A DNA stretch of 64,000 bases. Origin: Burkholderiaceae bacterium (lineage in GTDB: Bacteria; Pseudomonadota; Gammaproteobacteria; Burkholderiales; Burkholderiaceae_F). The position numbers and the translations under genes are program-made. How positions within the stretch are numbered: the stretch's first letter is position 1; the number at the start of each line of letters is the position of its first letter. Below are positions 1-9,840 of the stretch, piece by piece. The stretch spans positions 62,001-126,000 of the forward strand of contig JAFAIM010000060.1 of NCBI GenBank assembly GCA_019236735.1. Reading direction: 5' to 3'. The notes below the pieces were generated by a model, which made no database searches, had not been told where the DNA came from, and saw only the letters and a list, made by a program, of their open reading frames with translations.

Positions 1-2
1 TC

Positions 3-332
3 GGACTGGCCGGCGCCACCGGGATGCCTCATTGGGTGACCGATCTGGCCGTGCTGCGACAGTGGCAGCGCGGGGAGACGGCGCGCCAGTGCGGCCTGAA
101 AAGCGGCTTCGTAATCCCGATCGCCGGCGATGGCTCGAGCCACGCGTTCCTCGAATTCTTCTCCGACCATCGCGTGGAAGCGTCGGCCGAGATGATCGAG
201 CTGATCGAACAGATTCACGCGGAGCTCTGGCAGGCCGGCCAATGGCGCCGCGAGCGCGCCAAACTCGCGGCCCGGTCGCGCGCGCCGGCAGCAGCGGCCA
301 CGCTGCACATGACGGGAGCCGCACAGCGATGA
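3..332 (+). CDS. C-terminal part of a GAF-like sensory protein (5' truncated by window edge)
   Basis: Open frame continues to the window start; GLKSGFVIPI...LEFFSD resembles the end of a GAF domain; stop overlaps next gene start. Confidence 0.5.
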   Translation, partial: GLAGATGMPHWVTDLAVLRQWQRGETARQCGLKSGFVIPIAGDGSSHAFLEFFSDHRVEASAEMIELIEQIHAELWQAGQWRRERAKLAARSRAPAAAATLHMTGAAQR

Positions 333-2248
333 AGCCGGTCGAGGCGGCGATCGCCGAGCTTGCTGCCTCGATCGCTGCGTTGGCGGCGGACGCCCAGGCC
401 ATTCGATCCGCGACTGGCGCGGCAGGCGAGGGCACCGTGCTGCTGGTGGACGACGATCCGGTCGCTCGCATGATGACGGCAGCCGCGTTGGCTCGGCGCG
501 GCTGGCGGGTGATCGAGGCCGACAGCGCCACCAGCGCACTGCAGCTGTTCGAGCGCGAGCAGCCGCAAGTGATCGCCCTCGATGCGGTAATGCCCGAACG
601 GGACGGCTTCGCCACGTGCGAGCTGCTGCGCCAGCTTCCGGGCGGCGTGCACGTACCGGTTGTGATGTTGACCAGCTTGGAAGACGAGCAGTCCGTCGTA
701 CGTGCGTACGACGTCGGCGCCTCGGACTTCTTCGTGAAGGCACCTGGGCGCTGGATGCTGCTGTCGCAGCGCCTGCGCTATCTGGTGCGGGCGTCGCGCG
801 TGCGCGCGGAACTGGCGCGCAGCCGAGCCGACCTGCTTCGAGTGCAGCGGACGGACGCGCTGACCAAGCTGCCGAATCGGCGACGCTTCCAGGAAATCTT
901 CGGTGCGGAGCTGCAGCGTGCGCATGAACGCGGCTCGCGCACCGGCTTGCTGTTGCTCGGCGTCAACCGTTTTCGCCTGATCAACGACTCGCTCGGAGTT
1001 GGCGCCGGCGATCAGCTGCTGCTGCAGATTTCGCGCCGTCTCGCCGACGCCTTTCGGGGCGAGGGCGATGCGGATCGATCGCGCCAATGGGGTTGCGACT
1101 CCGATGACGTCGATCCTGCCACGCGTCCGCCGGGGCCGTGCATGGCTCGAGTCGGTGGGCACGAATTCGCGTGTATGGTGCCCGACCTGGTCTACGAGGA
1201 CGACCTCGAGCGGCTGGCAAGACAGGCGTTCGAGGCCTTCGAGCAGCCGTTCTGGGTCGGCGGCAACGAACTGTTCGCCACCGCATCGATCGGCGCGGTC
1301 GTCTCACCGTCCGACGGACGCAGGGTTGTTCCTCTGCTCGCGCGCGCCGATCTGGCCATGCGCACAGTCGAGGAGGTGGGCGGCAACGGATTCCGGCGCT
1401 ACGCCGAGCGAATGAACACCACGCGCGCGGCGCACTGGAAACTCGAATCCGACCTGCACCGCGCGATCGGCTTGCGCCAGCTGCGCTTGCTCTACCAGCC
1501 CAAGATCGACGTAGCCACCGGCGCCATCGTCGGAGCCGAGGCGCTGATCCGCTGGCAGCGTGACGGTGAGCTCGTATCGCCCGCTGCCTTCATCCCCGCC
1601 GCGGAAGACTCGGGGCTGATCGTTCCGATCACCGAGTGGGTGCTGACCGAGGCATGCCGGCAACTGGGCGTATGGAATCGGGCAGGGCTGCCGCCAATCC
1701 CACTGTCAGTGAATATCTCGGGCCGCCACCTGCAACGTGGAACGCTGACCGTCCCCGTTCGCGACTGCCTGAACGCATACCCGATCGCCCCGGGTCAGCT
1801 GGAGCTGGAGATCACCGAGACGGCGTTGATGCGCAACCTCGACGACGTGCTGCCGCAGCTGCGCGCGCTCAAGGCGCTGGGGGTCTCGCTGTCGATCGAC
1901 GATTTCGGCACCGGATATTCCTCGCTCGCGTATTTAAAGCGCCTGCCAATCGACATTCTGAAAATCGACCGCGCGTTCGTCGGCGAGCTGGAGACGAGCC
2001 GCGAGAGCACCGCCTTGGTCGGCGCAATCGTGTCGATGGGTCATGGGCTCGATCTGGACGTCGTCGCCGAGGGCGTCGAGACCCCGGAACAAATGCGCTG
2101 TCTGGCACAGCGTGGCTGCCGCCTGATGCAGGGGTATCTGTTCTCGCACCCGGTGACGCCGGACCGCTTTGCCGACATGCTGGCGCAGGGATCGCGCAGC
2201 CTCTGGAGGGCCGACGCGCCCGAATGCAGCACGGAGGGAACGCGATGA
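329..2248 (+). CDS. Response regulator with GGDEF (degenerate GGHEF) and EAL domains
   Basis: Receiver VLLVDDDPVARMM..ALDAVMPERDG; ARVGGHEF; EALIRW, DDFGTGYSSL, AEGVET motifs; ATG at 329 preferred to the longer ORF start. Confidence 0.88.
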   Translation: MKPVEAAIAELAASIAALAADAQAIRSATGAAGEGTVLLVDDDPVARMMTAAALARRGWRVIEADSATSALQLFEREQPQVIALDAVMPERDGFATCELLRQLPGGVHVPVVMLTSLEDEQSVVRAYDVGASDFFVKAPGRWMLLSQRLRYLVRASRVRAELARSRADLLRVQRTDALTKLPNRRRFQEIFGAELQRAHERGSRTGLLLLGVNRFRLINDSLGVGAGDQLLLQISRRLADAFRGEGDADRSRQWGCDSDDVDPATRPPGPCMARVGGHEFACMVPDLVYEDDLERLARQAFEAFEQPFWVGGNELFATASIGAVVSPSDGRRVVPLLARADLAMRTVEEVGGNGFRRYAERMNTTRAAHWKLESDLHRAIGLRQLRLLYQPKIDVATGAIVGAEALIRWQRDGELVSPAAFIPAAEDSGLIVPITEWVLTEACRQLGVWNRAGLPPIPLSVNISGRHLQRGTLTVPVRDCLNAYPIAPGQLELEITETALMRNLDDVLPQLRALKALGVSLSIDDFGTGYSSLAYLKRLPIDILKIDRAFVGELETSRESTALVGAIVSMGHGLDLDVVAEGVETPEQMRCLAQRGCRLMQGYLFSHPVTPDRFADMLAQGSRSLWRADAPECSTEGTR

Positions 2249-3573
2249 AGCCGGCCGAGCCGATGACGGCGGCGACGGCGGACGCGGATGTCGCGCGCCG
2301 CGCGCTCAAACTGCTGGCGGAGCGCAAGATCGTGCCGACGCCGGAAACGTTCGCCGACGCCTTCTGGCAAATTGCCGGGATGCAGGCGCGCAGCGCCACG
2401 CTGGCGAGCGTCGTCAAAAACATGGCTGCCGATCTGATCCGCCAAGGCCGAATGACGCAGCAGGAGGCGGCGCACATGCAGCACAGCGCGCAGCGGCACC
2501 AGTGGACCACGGTGCGCGAGGACCTCGAGCGTTCGCTGGCGCGCCACACCGTGGGTCACTGCGAGTCGGTCGAAGACCAGCAGGTTCGGGAAGGGCTGCA
2601 GCGGCTGCTGTCCATGCTGTGCGAAAGCCTGACGGAACTGGCTCCAGACGAGACATGGCTGTTGGGTCAGCTCGAGCCGATCCGCGCTCTGCTGGCCGGC
2701 CCGCTCCGCTCGGGACAGATCGCAGCGGCCGAGCGGCGCCTGGCGGCGCTGACGGCGCAGCAGGCCAGCGCGCGGCGTGCGCTGCACGAAACCAAGGTCG
2801 CGCTGACCGAGATGCTGACGGCGCTGGTCGAGCGCATCGGCGCGATGGGCGGTGACGCCGAGCGGTTCCATGAGCGCGTCGGAAGCTACCAGCGGGAGCT
2901 GCAGCAATCGCCTGACCTGAATTCTGTCTCGCGCATCGTGCAAGGCCTGTTAAGCGAGACGCAGACCGTGCGCGAGCAGATCGACGCCTCGCGCACCGAG
3001 TTGGCGCACGCACGGCAGAAGGTCGGGATCTACGAGGCGCGCGTTTCCCAACTCGAGCAGCAGTTGAATGAAGCCTCGACGCTCGCGCAGAAGGATCCTC
3101 TGACGAACGCGCTGAATCGGCGCGGGCTGGAACAGGCATTCCGCGCCGAAAGCTCGCGCGCCACGCGGCACGAATCGGCGCTGACGCTCGCGATGATCGA
3201 TCTGGACAACTTCAAGCACGTCAACGACAGCTTCGGGCACGTGGCTGGCGACCGTGCCCTGGTCCATTTCGTCACGACGGTGCATGCGACGCTGCGGCCG
3301 ACGGATTTGACGGCGCGCTCCGGTGGCGAGGAGTTCTGCGTGCTGCTTCCGGCCACCGACGTGCTGGCAGGCGTCGAGGCGATCGAGCGACTGCAGCGCG
3401 AGCTGACGCGCCGACCGTTCGCGTTCGGCGACGAACGGCTTCCGCTGGCGTTCTCCGCGGGGGTGGCGCAATGGCGGCGGGGCGAGACGCTCGAGGAGCT
3501 GATCAAGCGCGCCGACTCCGCCCTGTACGGGGCCAAGCGCGCCGGCAAGAACCGCGTCAATCAGGCACCGTAA
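2245..3573 (+). CDS. Diguanylate cyclase (GGEEF) with uncharacterised coiled N-terminal region
   Basis: RSGGEEFCVLLP with upstream RPTD I-site five residues before it; ATG overlaps previous stop. Confidence 0.88.
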   Translation: MKPAEPMTAATADADVARRALKLLAERKIVPTPETFADAFWQIAGMQARSATLASVVKNMAADLIRQGRMTQQEAAHMQHSAQRHQWTTVREDLERSLARHTVGHCESVEDQQVREGLQRLLSMLCESLTELAPDETWLLGQLEPIRALLAGPLRSGQIAAAERRLAALTAQQASARRALHETKVALTEMLTALVERIGAMGGDAERFHERVGSYQRELQQSPDLNSVSRIVQGLLSETQTVREQIDASRTELAHARQKVGIYEARVSQLEQQLNEASTLAQKDPLTNALNRRGLEQAFRAESSRATRHESALTLAMIDLDNFKHVNDSFGHVAGDRALVHFVTTVHATLRPTDLTARSGGEEFCVLLPATDVLAGVEAIERLQRELTRRPFAFGDERLPLAFSAGVAQWRRGETLEELIKRADSALYGAKRAGKNRVNQAP

Positions 3574-3644
3574 TCCCGCAAGCCGATGGCTGCGAGCGGT
3601 TCAGCGCAGCGCATAACGACCTCGATGCGACCACGATGTGGCGC

Positions 3645-4280
3645 TTACGCGAGCCCGTGTTTGACCGCGTAGTGCACCAGCTCCGAGTTGTTCTCCATGT
3701 GCATCTTCTCGAGGATCCGGGCCCGGTACACGCTCACCGTCTTCGGACTGAGGGATAGCGTCAGGGCGATGTCGGACAGCCTCTGCCCGGAGGCCATCAG
3801 CTTCAGGACCTGGAACTCGCGGTCGGACAGCCGTTCGTGCGGCAGGCCGTCTTCCGGAGCGGCGAGCTGGTGGATCAGCGCCTGCGCAATCACCGGGGTG
3901 ACGTACTTGCGCCCGGCCACGATCTGATCGACCGCCTCCAGCAGCTTCTCCGGGGCGCTCGCCTTGTTCAGGTAACCGCTCGCGCCGGCCTTGAACGCGC
4001 GCACGGCGTACTGCTCCTCCGGGTACATGCTGATGATCAGCACTTTCAGCCGCGGGTAATCGCCGTGCAGTGCTTTCAGGATCTCGATTCCGTCCTTGCC
4101 GGGTAGGGACAGATCCATCACCAGCAGGTCGACTTCGCCGTGCTGCCGCAGTTGCGCACGCAACTGGCCATAATCCGCCGCCTCCGACACCACGCTCAGG
4201 TCAGACCGCTCGGCCAGGATATCGACGATCCCGCGCCGGACGATTGCGTGGTCGTCGATGACGATGACCCGAAGGCTCAT
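3645..4280 (-). CDS. NarL/LuxR-type response regulator
   Basis: MSLRVIVIDDHAIVRRGIVDIL; LSDREFQVLKLMASGQRLSDIALTLSLSPKTVSVYRARILEKM HTH. Confidence 0.92.
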   Translation of the reverse strand: MSLRVIVIDDHAIVRRGIVDILAERSDLSVVSEAADYGQLRAQLRQHGEVDLLVMDLSLPGKDGIEILKALHGDYPRLKVLIISMYPEEQYAVRAFKAGASGYLNKASAPEKLLEAVDQIVAGRKYVTPVIAQALIHQLAAPEDGLPHERLSDREFQVLKLMASGQRLSDIALTLSLSPKTVSVYRARILEKMHMENNSELVHYAVKHGLA

Positions 4281-5374
4281 GCCGTTCGGCTCGCCGGTAC
4301 CGAGAACATCAGCGTCATGCCGCGGTTCGGGGCCGAGCTCACTTCGGCCCAGCCGCCCAGCCCTCGCGCCCGTTCCATCAGCACACGCAGGCCAAACCCA
4401 GGCGAGGTTCGCAGCAGCTGAGGGTCGAATCCGACCCCGTCGTCGCTGATCTCCAGCGATACTTCGTGATCCGAAGCGAACAACTGGACCGTCACGCGCT
4501 TGGCGTGCGCGTGCTTCGACACATTGGCGAGCGCCTCCTGCGCCACACGGTACAGCGCCGCCGAGGTGTCGGCGCCGAGTGGCGCGTCTTCGCGATTCGT
4601 CTCGAAGCTCGCCTGCACTCCGGTTCGCTCGGCGAACGAAGCCACTAGCCATTGGAGCGCCTCCACCAGCCCCGCGTCGAGCACGGGAGGCCGCAGATTG
4701 TGCTGGATCCGGTGGCTGGCGCCGACCAGTTCGCCGATCAAATCCAGCATGCGCCGTACGCGCGGCGCATCAACGCGCTGCTGCTGCAACTGCCGCGCCA
4801 GCGCCACGGTTTCGAAACGCAAGGCGGTCAGCATGGCTCCGATCTCGTCGTGGATCTCGCTCGCGATACGCCGCCGCTCGTCTTCCTTGGCGGATTCCAG
4901 GTGTTTCGTCAGTTGGCGCAGGCGCTCCTCGCTCTCGGTGAGTGCTGCGGCGGCTGCGCGGCCGGCGCGACGCTGCGCAGCCGCTTGCAGGCTCCGTGCG
5001 AGGGCCGGGCCGGCCCGGAACAGTCTGGACTTCAGGATGAAATCGTCAGCCCCGGCGTGCAGCGCCGCCACCGCGAGGTCTTCCGACATCTCGCCGGAGA
5101 CGACCAGCACCGGAAGATCCGGATCGGCGGCCTTTGCCAGCTTCAGCGCCGCGAACGAATCGAAGCGCGGCATGTTGTGGTCCGTCAGAACGGCATCAAC
5201 CGGCCCGCGCGCAAACGCCTCTCGCATCCCTGCTTCGTCCTCGACGCGTTCGGCTCGCAGCGGCATGCCCTCGCGGACCAGCATGGCCGTCAGCAGGTCG
5301 AAGTCGAGCTCCGAGTCTTCGACGACCAGCAAACGGATCGGGGCGACTTCGGTGCTGCGCGCAGGCACGTTCAT
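4277..5374 (-). CDS. Receiver domain-histidine kinase (HisKA_3-type), apparently soluble
   Basis: N-terminal receiver RLLVVEDSELDFDLL..; EDERRRIASEIHDEIGAMLTAL; HATPase DDGVGFD..GFGLRVLMERA; overlaps the next gene by 4 nt. Confidence 0.88.
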   Translation of the reverse strand: MNVPARSTEVAPIRLLVVEDSELDFDLLTAMLVREGMPLRAERVEDEAGMREAFARGPVDAVLTDHNMPRFDSFAALKLAKAADPDLPVLVVSGEMSEDLAVAALHAGADDFILKSRLFRAGPALARSLQAAAQRRAGRAAAAALTESEERLRQLTKHLESAKEDERRRIASEIHDEIGAMLTALRFETVALARQLQQQRVDAPRVRRMLDLIGELVGASHRIQHNLRPPVLDAGLVEALQWLVASFAERTGVQASFETNREDAPLGADTSAALYRVAQEALANVSKHAHAKRVTVQLFASDHEVSLEISDDGVGFDPQLLRTSPGFGLRVLMERARGLGGWAEVSSAPNRGMTLMFSVPASRTA

Positions 5375-5546
5375 CGGCCCGAATTTTGGCGCATTTCCGA
5401 CTTTCTGCGCAGGGCGTTGAGTAGCGAAGCCAGTGCAAAGTGCCCTTCGTTCGCCCGCCTTTTCCCGGAATCGGGGGCGGCGACCGTCCTCGACACTAAC
5501 CGATGGCGGACTGTCCGCGCGACCCCCTGCCTCCGTGAGACGTTGA

Positions 5547-5954
5547 TTGATGACTTCCGATTCTACTGAGCGCGCGCCGCACAGCCGGCAAGGCGCCGAT
5601 CCGGCCGAAGAGTGCAAGCGGATCGAATCGGACCTGGAGCGTCTGAAGGCGCTGATCGGTGACGCCGGCGATCGCCTGCTGCTCAGCTTCAACCAGATCG
5701 CGGCTCTGCTGCCGCAGCTGGCGGCGACGGACGAGGAGCGCGCGCAAGTCGTCGAGTCGGTGCACGCGGCCGTCACAGCACTGCAGTTTCAGGACATGGC
5801 GATTCAGCTGACCGAGCACGCGCAGCGGCACCTGTCGTCCCTCGAGGAACAGCTGCGAAGCCAGTCCGTTCTTGGACCGGACGGCACGCATTCGCACCCC
5901 ACGCATCCGGTGCGGCAGTTCGGGATGGCGGCAGGTTCGATCGATCTTTTCTAA
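5547..5954 (+). CDS. Small CheZ-like chemotaxis protein
   Basis: Directly upstream of cheY; ALQFQDMAIQL resembles CheZ FQDLTGQ (DxxxQ); C-terminal SIDLF. Confidence 0.55.
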   Translation: MMTSDSTERAPHSRQGADPAEECKRIESDLERLKALIGDAGDRLLLSFNQIAALLPQLAATDEERAQVVESVHAAVTALQFQDMAIQLTEHAQRHLSSLEEQLRSQSVLGPDGTHSHPTHPVRQFGMAAGSIDLF

Positions 5955-5989
5955 CGCAACGGGCCGTGGCTGGCCCGGCAGGAGCAGCC

Positions 5990-6352
5990 ATGCAGTCGAT
6001 TCTTGCGGTGGACGATTCGGCCTCGATGCGGCAGATGGTCTCTTTCACCCTGAAGGGTGCGGGTTACGAGGTCATCGAGGCCGTCGACGGCCAGGAGGCC
6101 TTCGAAAAAGCCCAGACGCAGAGTGTCGACCTGGTCCTGACCGACCAGAACATGCCGCGGATGGATGGTGTCACGCTGGTGAAGAACCTGCGTGGCTTGC
6201 CGGCCTACTCGTCAACGCCGATCCTGATCCTCACCACCGAGTCCAGCGACGAGATGAAGTCGCGCGGCCGCGCCGCCGGTGCGACCGGATGGCTCGTCAA
6301 GCCGTTCGATCCGAGCAAGCTTCTCGAGGTGATCCGCAAGGTCATCCGCTGA
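5990..6352 (+). CDS. cheY: Chemotaxis response regulator CheY
   Basis: Single receiver domain MQSILAVDDSASMRQMV...LVLTDQNMPRMDG...KPFDP. Confidence 0.92.
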   Translation: MQSILAVDDSASMRQMVSFTLKGAGYEVIEAVDGQEAFEKAQTQSVDLVLTDQNMPRMDGVTLVKNLRGLPAYSSTPILILTTESSDEMKSRGRAAGATGWLVKPFDPSKLLEVIRKVIR

Positions 6353-6362
6353 CGAGACGGCG

Positions 6363-8378
6363 ATGGGAGAGATCAGCAACCCCGGGCTTCAGGACGACGG
6401 TTTCGACCTTTCGCAGTTCTATACGGTCTTCTTCGAGGAGGCCCGCGAAAACCTCGCCAACATGGAGTCGATGTTGCTGGACATCGACATCGCGCGCCCC
6501 TCCGACGAGGAGCTGAACGCCATTTTCCGCGTCGCGCATTCGATCAAAGGGGGAGCCGCCACGTTCAGCTTCACCGAGGTGGCGACACTGACGCATGAGC
6601 TGGAAACCCTGCTGGACCGCTTGCGCAAGCACGAGCTGTCACTAAAACGGCCGATGGTCGACCTGCTGTTGGAAGCGGGCGACGTCGTCAAGGCGCAGCT
6701 CGCGTGCCGCCAGGGCAACTCGGACCACAGTCCGCCGGCTGACGCCCTGATTCAGCGCATTCGCGTCATGGCGGCAGGCCAGGACGAACGGCCGGGCGCG
6801 ACGGGCGCGCGCGTCCTGGACATCCGCATCGGCCCGCTGCAAAGCGGCGCAGCCGCGGACGGGCTGGTGGAGCTGTTCTACGACATCCCTGCGCTCGGGT
6901 CGATCGAAGTGCTCGACCAGGGTCAGTTGTCGACCGACCGGATGCGACGCTTCAAGGTGACCACACAGTCGCCGGACTCGGAACTGGTGGAGCTGTTCTC
7001 GTTCCATGTCTCGCGCGAGCAGGTGCAGATCGCACCGATCGAATCGGCGGCTTCGACGTCGGCCGAAGGCGACGGCTATGGCTTCTTCGTCGATCCACAG
7101 ACGCTGCCGCAGGTGAGCAAGGAAACGCCGGCGGGCGCCGGCGCGGCCGAGGGGGAAGCTTCGCGCCGGCCGGACGGGCGCGCACGCACGGACAAACCGG
7201 CGGCGGGGGCCCTCGAATCGACCACGTTGCGCGTTTCGGTCGAGAAGGTCGACCATCTGATCAACCTGGTGGGCGAGCTCGTGATCACGCAGGCGATGCT
7301 GACGCAACGGGCCAAAGATCTCGATCCGATCCAGTTCAGCTCGTTGCTGGGCGGCATGACCGAGCTGGAGCGCAACTCGCGCGACCTGCAGGAAACGGTG
7401 ATGTCGATCCGGATGATCCCGATGTCGTTCGTGTTCAACCGGTTCCCGCGGATGATCCGCGACTTGGCCGCCAAGCTGGGCAAACAGATCGAGTTGCGGA
7501 TGGTCGGTGAGGCCACCGAGCTGGATAAAGGCTTGATCGAAAAGATCGTCGATCCGCTGACGCATCTGGTGCGCAACAGCGCCGACCACGGAGTCGAAAC
7601 GCCTGCCATGCGGCTGGCTGCCGGCAAGCTTCCGCACGGCACGATCACGCTGTCGGCGGCGCACCAGGGCGGATCGATCTTGATCGAGGTGCGCGATGAC
7701 GGGCAGGGGCTGCGGCGCGAGCGCATCCTGCAGAAAGCGCGCGAGCGCGGCCTGCACGTGCGCGATGACATGACGGACGCGGAAGTTTGGGCGCTGATCT
7801 GGGAGCCGGGCTTCTCCACGGCCGAGACCGTGAGCGATGTGTCCGGGCGCGGCGTCGGCATGGACGTCGTGCGTAAGAACATCACGGCGCTCAACGGCAG
7901 CGTCGAGCTCGATTCGGCGGAGGGGTATGGCACGCGCGTGACAGTGCGGCTGCCTCTGACCCTGGCGATCATGGACGGCATGTCGATCGGGGTCGCCGGC
8001 GAAACCTACATCCTGCCGCTGGCTTCGGTGGTCGAGTCGTTCCAGGTGACAACCGGAATGGTGCAGACGGTGGGTACCACCGGCCGAGTCGTCAAGGTAC
8101 GCGACGAGTTCATGCCGGTGATCTCGCTCGACGAGGTCTTCCGCGTGCAGCGTCCGGACCGCACTTCGGCAGCCGAGATCATGACGGTTGTCGAGGCAGA
8201 AGGCCGGCGCGTAGGCGTGATGATCGATGAGCTGCTCGGCCAGCACCAGGTGGTGGTGAAGAACCTGGAGACCAACTATCGGCGCGTTCCGGATATCTCC
8301 GGAGCGACCATTCTGGGCGACGGGCGCGTGGCGCTGATCGTCGATACGGCCAGCCTGGTAAAGCGGGCCCGCCATTGA
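6363..8378 (+). CDS. cheA: Chemotaxis histidine kinase CheA
   Basis: Hpt AHSIKGGAATF; LINLVGELVITQAML; LVRNSADHG; CheW-like C-terminus. Confidence 0.96.
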   Translation: MGEISNPGLQDDGFDLSQFYTVFFEEARENLANMESMLLDIDIARPSDEELNAIFRVAHSIKGGAATFSFTEVATLTHELETLLDRLRKHELSLKRPMVDLLLEAGDVVKAQLACRQGNSDHSPPADALIQRIRVMAAGQDERPGATGARVLDIRIGPLQSGAAADGLVELFYDIPALGSIEVLDQGQLSTDRMRRFKVTTQSPDSELVELFSFHVSREQVQIAPIESAASTSAEGDGYGFFVDPQTLPQVSKETPAGAGAAEGEASRRPDGRARTDKPAAGALESTTLRVSVEKVDHLINLVGELVITQAMLTQRAKDLDPIQFSSLLGGMTELERNSRDLQETVMSIRMIPMSFVFNRFPRMIRDLAAKLGKQIELRMVGEATELDKGLIEKIVDPLTHLVRNSADHGVETPAMRLAAGKLPHGTITLSAAHQGGSILIEVRDDGQGLRRERILQKARERGLHVRDDMTDAEVWALIWEPGFSTAETVSDVSGRGVGMDVVRKNITALNGSVELDSAEGYGTRVTVRLPLTLAIMDGMSIGVAGETYILPLASVVESFQVTTGMVQTVGTTGRVVKVRDEFMPVISLDEVFRVQRPDRTSAAEIMTVVEAEGRRVGVMIDELLGQHQVVVKNLETNYRRVPDISGATILGDGRVALIVDTASLVKRARH

Positions 8379-8401
8379 GCTAGCCAAGATCGGAGTTTGC
8401 A

Positions 8402-8911
8402 ATGGGAATGATGGAACGCATCGACATCGGAACCGAAATGGCAGTTCGGGTCCGTGAGTTTCTGACCTTCAAGTTGGGCGGCGAGGAGTACGGCATCGAC
8501 ATCCTGAAGGTGCAGGAGATCCGCGGTTACGAAGCGGTGACTCGCATCGCCAACGCGCCGGCCTTCATCAAGGGCGTGGTCAATCTGCGCGGCGTGATCG
8601 TCCCGATCGTCGATCTGCGCGTGAAATTCGAGCTGGGTGAAGCGCGCTACGACACCTTCACCGTGGTCATCATCCTGAACGTGGCGGGCCGCGTGGTGGG
8701 CGCCGTCGTCGATTCGGTCAGCGATGTGCTGGCGCTGGATGGGAAGCAGATCAAGCCGGCTCCCGAATTCAACTCGCTGCTGCAGGCTGACTACATCACC
8801 GGGCTGGGAACGGTCCCGACGGCCGACGGCGAGCGCCTGTTGATCCTGGTCGACATCGAGCGCCTGATGAGCAGTCCGGAAATGGGTCTGGTGGAGCGAG
8901 CGGCGGCCTGA
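8402..8911 (+). CDS. cheW: Chemotaxis coupling protein CheW
   Basis: [53 protein letters not shown]. Confidence 0.96.
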   Translation: MGMMERIDIGTEMAVRVREFLTFKLGGEEYGIDILKVQEIRGYEAVTRIANAPAFIKGVVNLRGVIVPIVDLRVKFELGEARYDTFTVVIILNVAGRVVGAVVDSVSDVLALDGKQIKPAPEFNSLLQADYITGLGTVPTADGERLLILVDIERLMSSPEMGLVERAAA

Positions 8912-8954
8912 CGGCGCGCGCTCGGCCGCAAACCGCCGCCGCGCTCGAGGCCAG

Positions 8955-9839
8955 ATGGGAGCACGCGACCTCGACGACAGCCCGTCCGCGCCCGCGGGCG
9001 GAGGCGACCCGAGCGTGTTCGATTTGAGCGTGCGCGATTTCGAGCGCGTGCGCCGCATCATCCTTGGGCTCGCCGGGATCGACCTGAGCCCGAGCAAGCA
9101 GAACATGGTGTACAGCCGTCTGTCGCGCCGGCTGCGGGCACGCAACGAGGAATCGTTCGAAAGCTACCTGGACCGCCTGGAGAGGGATTCGCGTTTCGCG
9201 CAGGAGGAGCGGCAGGAGTTCGTCAATTCGCTGACGACGAACCTGACGTCGTTCTTCCGTGAGCCACACCACTTTGCGGTGCTGGCTGACTTTTTGCGGC
9301 AGAGTCCCGCCGGTGCGCCGCAACGCATCTGGTGTGCGGCGGCTTCGACGGGCGAGGAACCCTACTCGATCGCGATGACCGCGATCGAGGCGCTCGGCGA
9401 GGATTGCGCGGTGAAAATCCTGGCCACCGACATCGACACCCAGGTGCTCGCCAGCGCCGGCCGTGGCGTCTACGGCGGGCAGGCCACCACCCGGACTTGC
9501 GGCGATCAGCGGCTGCGCCGCTTCTTCCTGCGCGGAACCGGCCCGAACGATGGGATGGTGCGGGTACGCCCGGAAGTGGCGCGCCGGATCGAATTCGCGC
9601 AGCTGAACCTGCAGGAGGCGCAATGGCCGCTGCTGGCGCGTTTTGGCGCGCCGCTCGATGCCGTCTTCTGCCGCAACGTGATGATTTACTTCAACCGGGC
9701 CACGCAGCACGAGGTACTGCGACGGATCGCCGCGGCGCTGCGGCCGGGCGGCCTGCTGTTCGCAGGCCACTCCGAGAACTTCACGGACTGTCGTGAATGG
9801 TTCGCGCTCCGCGGCAGGACCGTCTACGAAAGACTCTGA
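8955..9839 (+). CDS. cheR: Chemotaxis methyltransferase CheR
   Basis: TNLTSFFREPHHF, CAAASTGEEPYSIAM, FCRNVMIYF, LFAGHSENF. Confidence 0.95.
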   Translation: MGARDLDDSPSAPAGGGDPSVFDLSVRDFERVRRIILGLAGIDLSPSKQNMVYSRLSRRLRARNEESFESYLDRLERDSRFAQEERQEFVNSLTTNLTSFFREPHHFAVLADFLRQSPAGAPQRIWCAAASTGEEPYSIAMTAIEALGEDCAVKILATDIDTQVLASAGRGVYGGQATTRTCGDQRLRRFFLRGTGPNDGMVRVRPEVARRIEFAQLNLQEAQWPLLARFGAPLDAVFCRNVMIYFNRATQHEVLRRIAAALRPGGLLFAGHSENFTDCREWFALRGRTVYERL

Positions 9840-9840
9840 C

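Noticed and set aside
6642-8402. 586-aa minus-strand ORF antisense to cheA
   Set aside because: His/Arg/Asp-rich shadow ORF opposite a clear CheA
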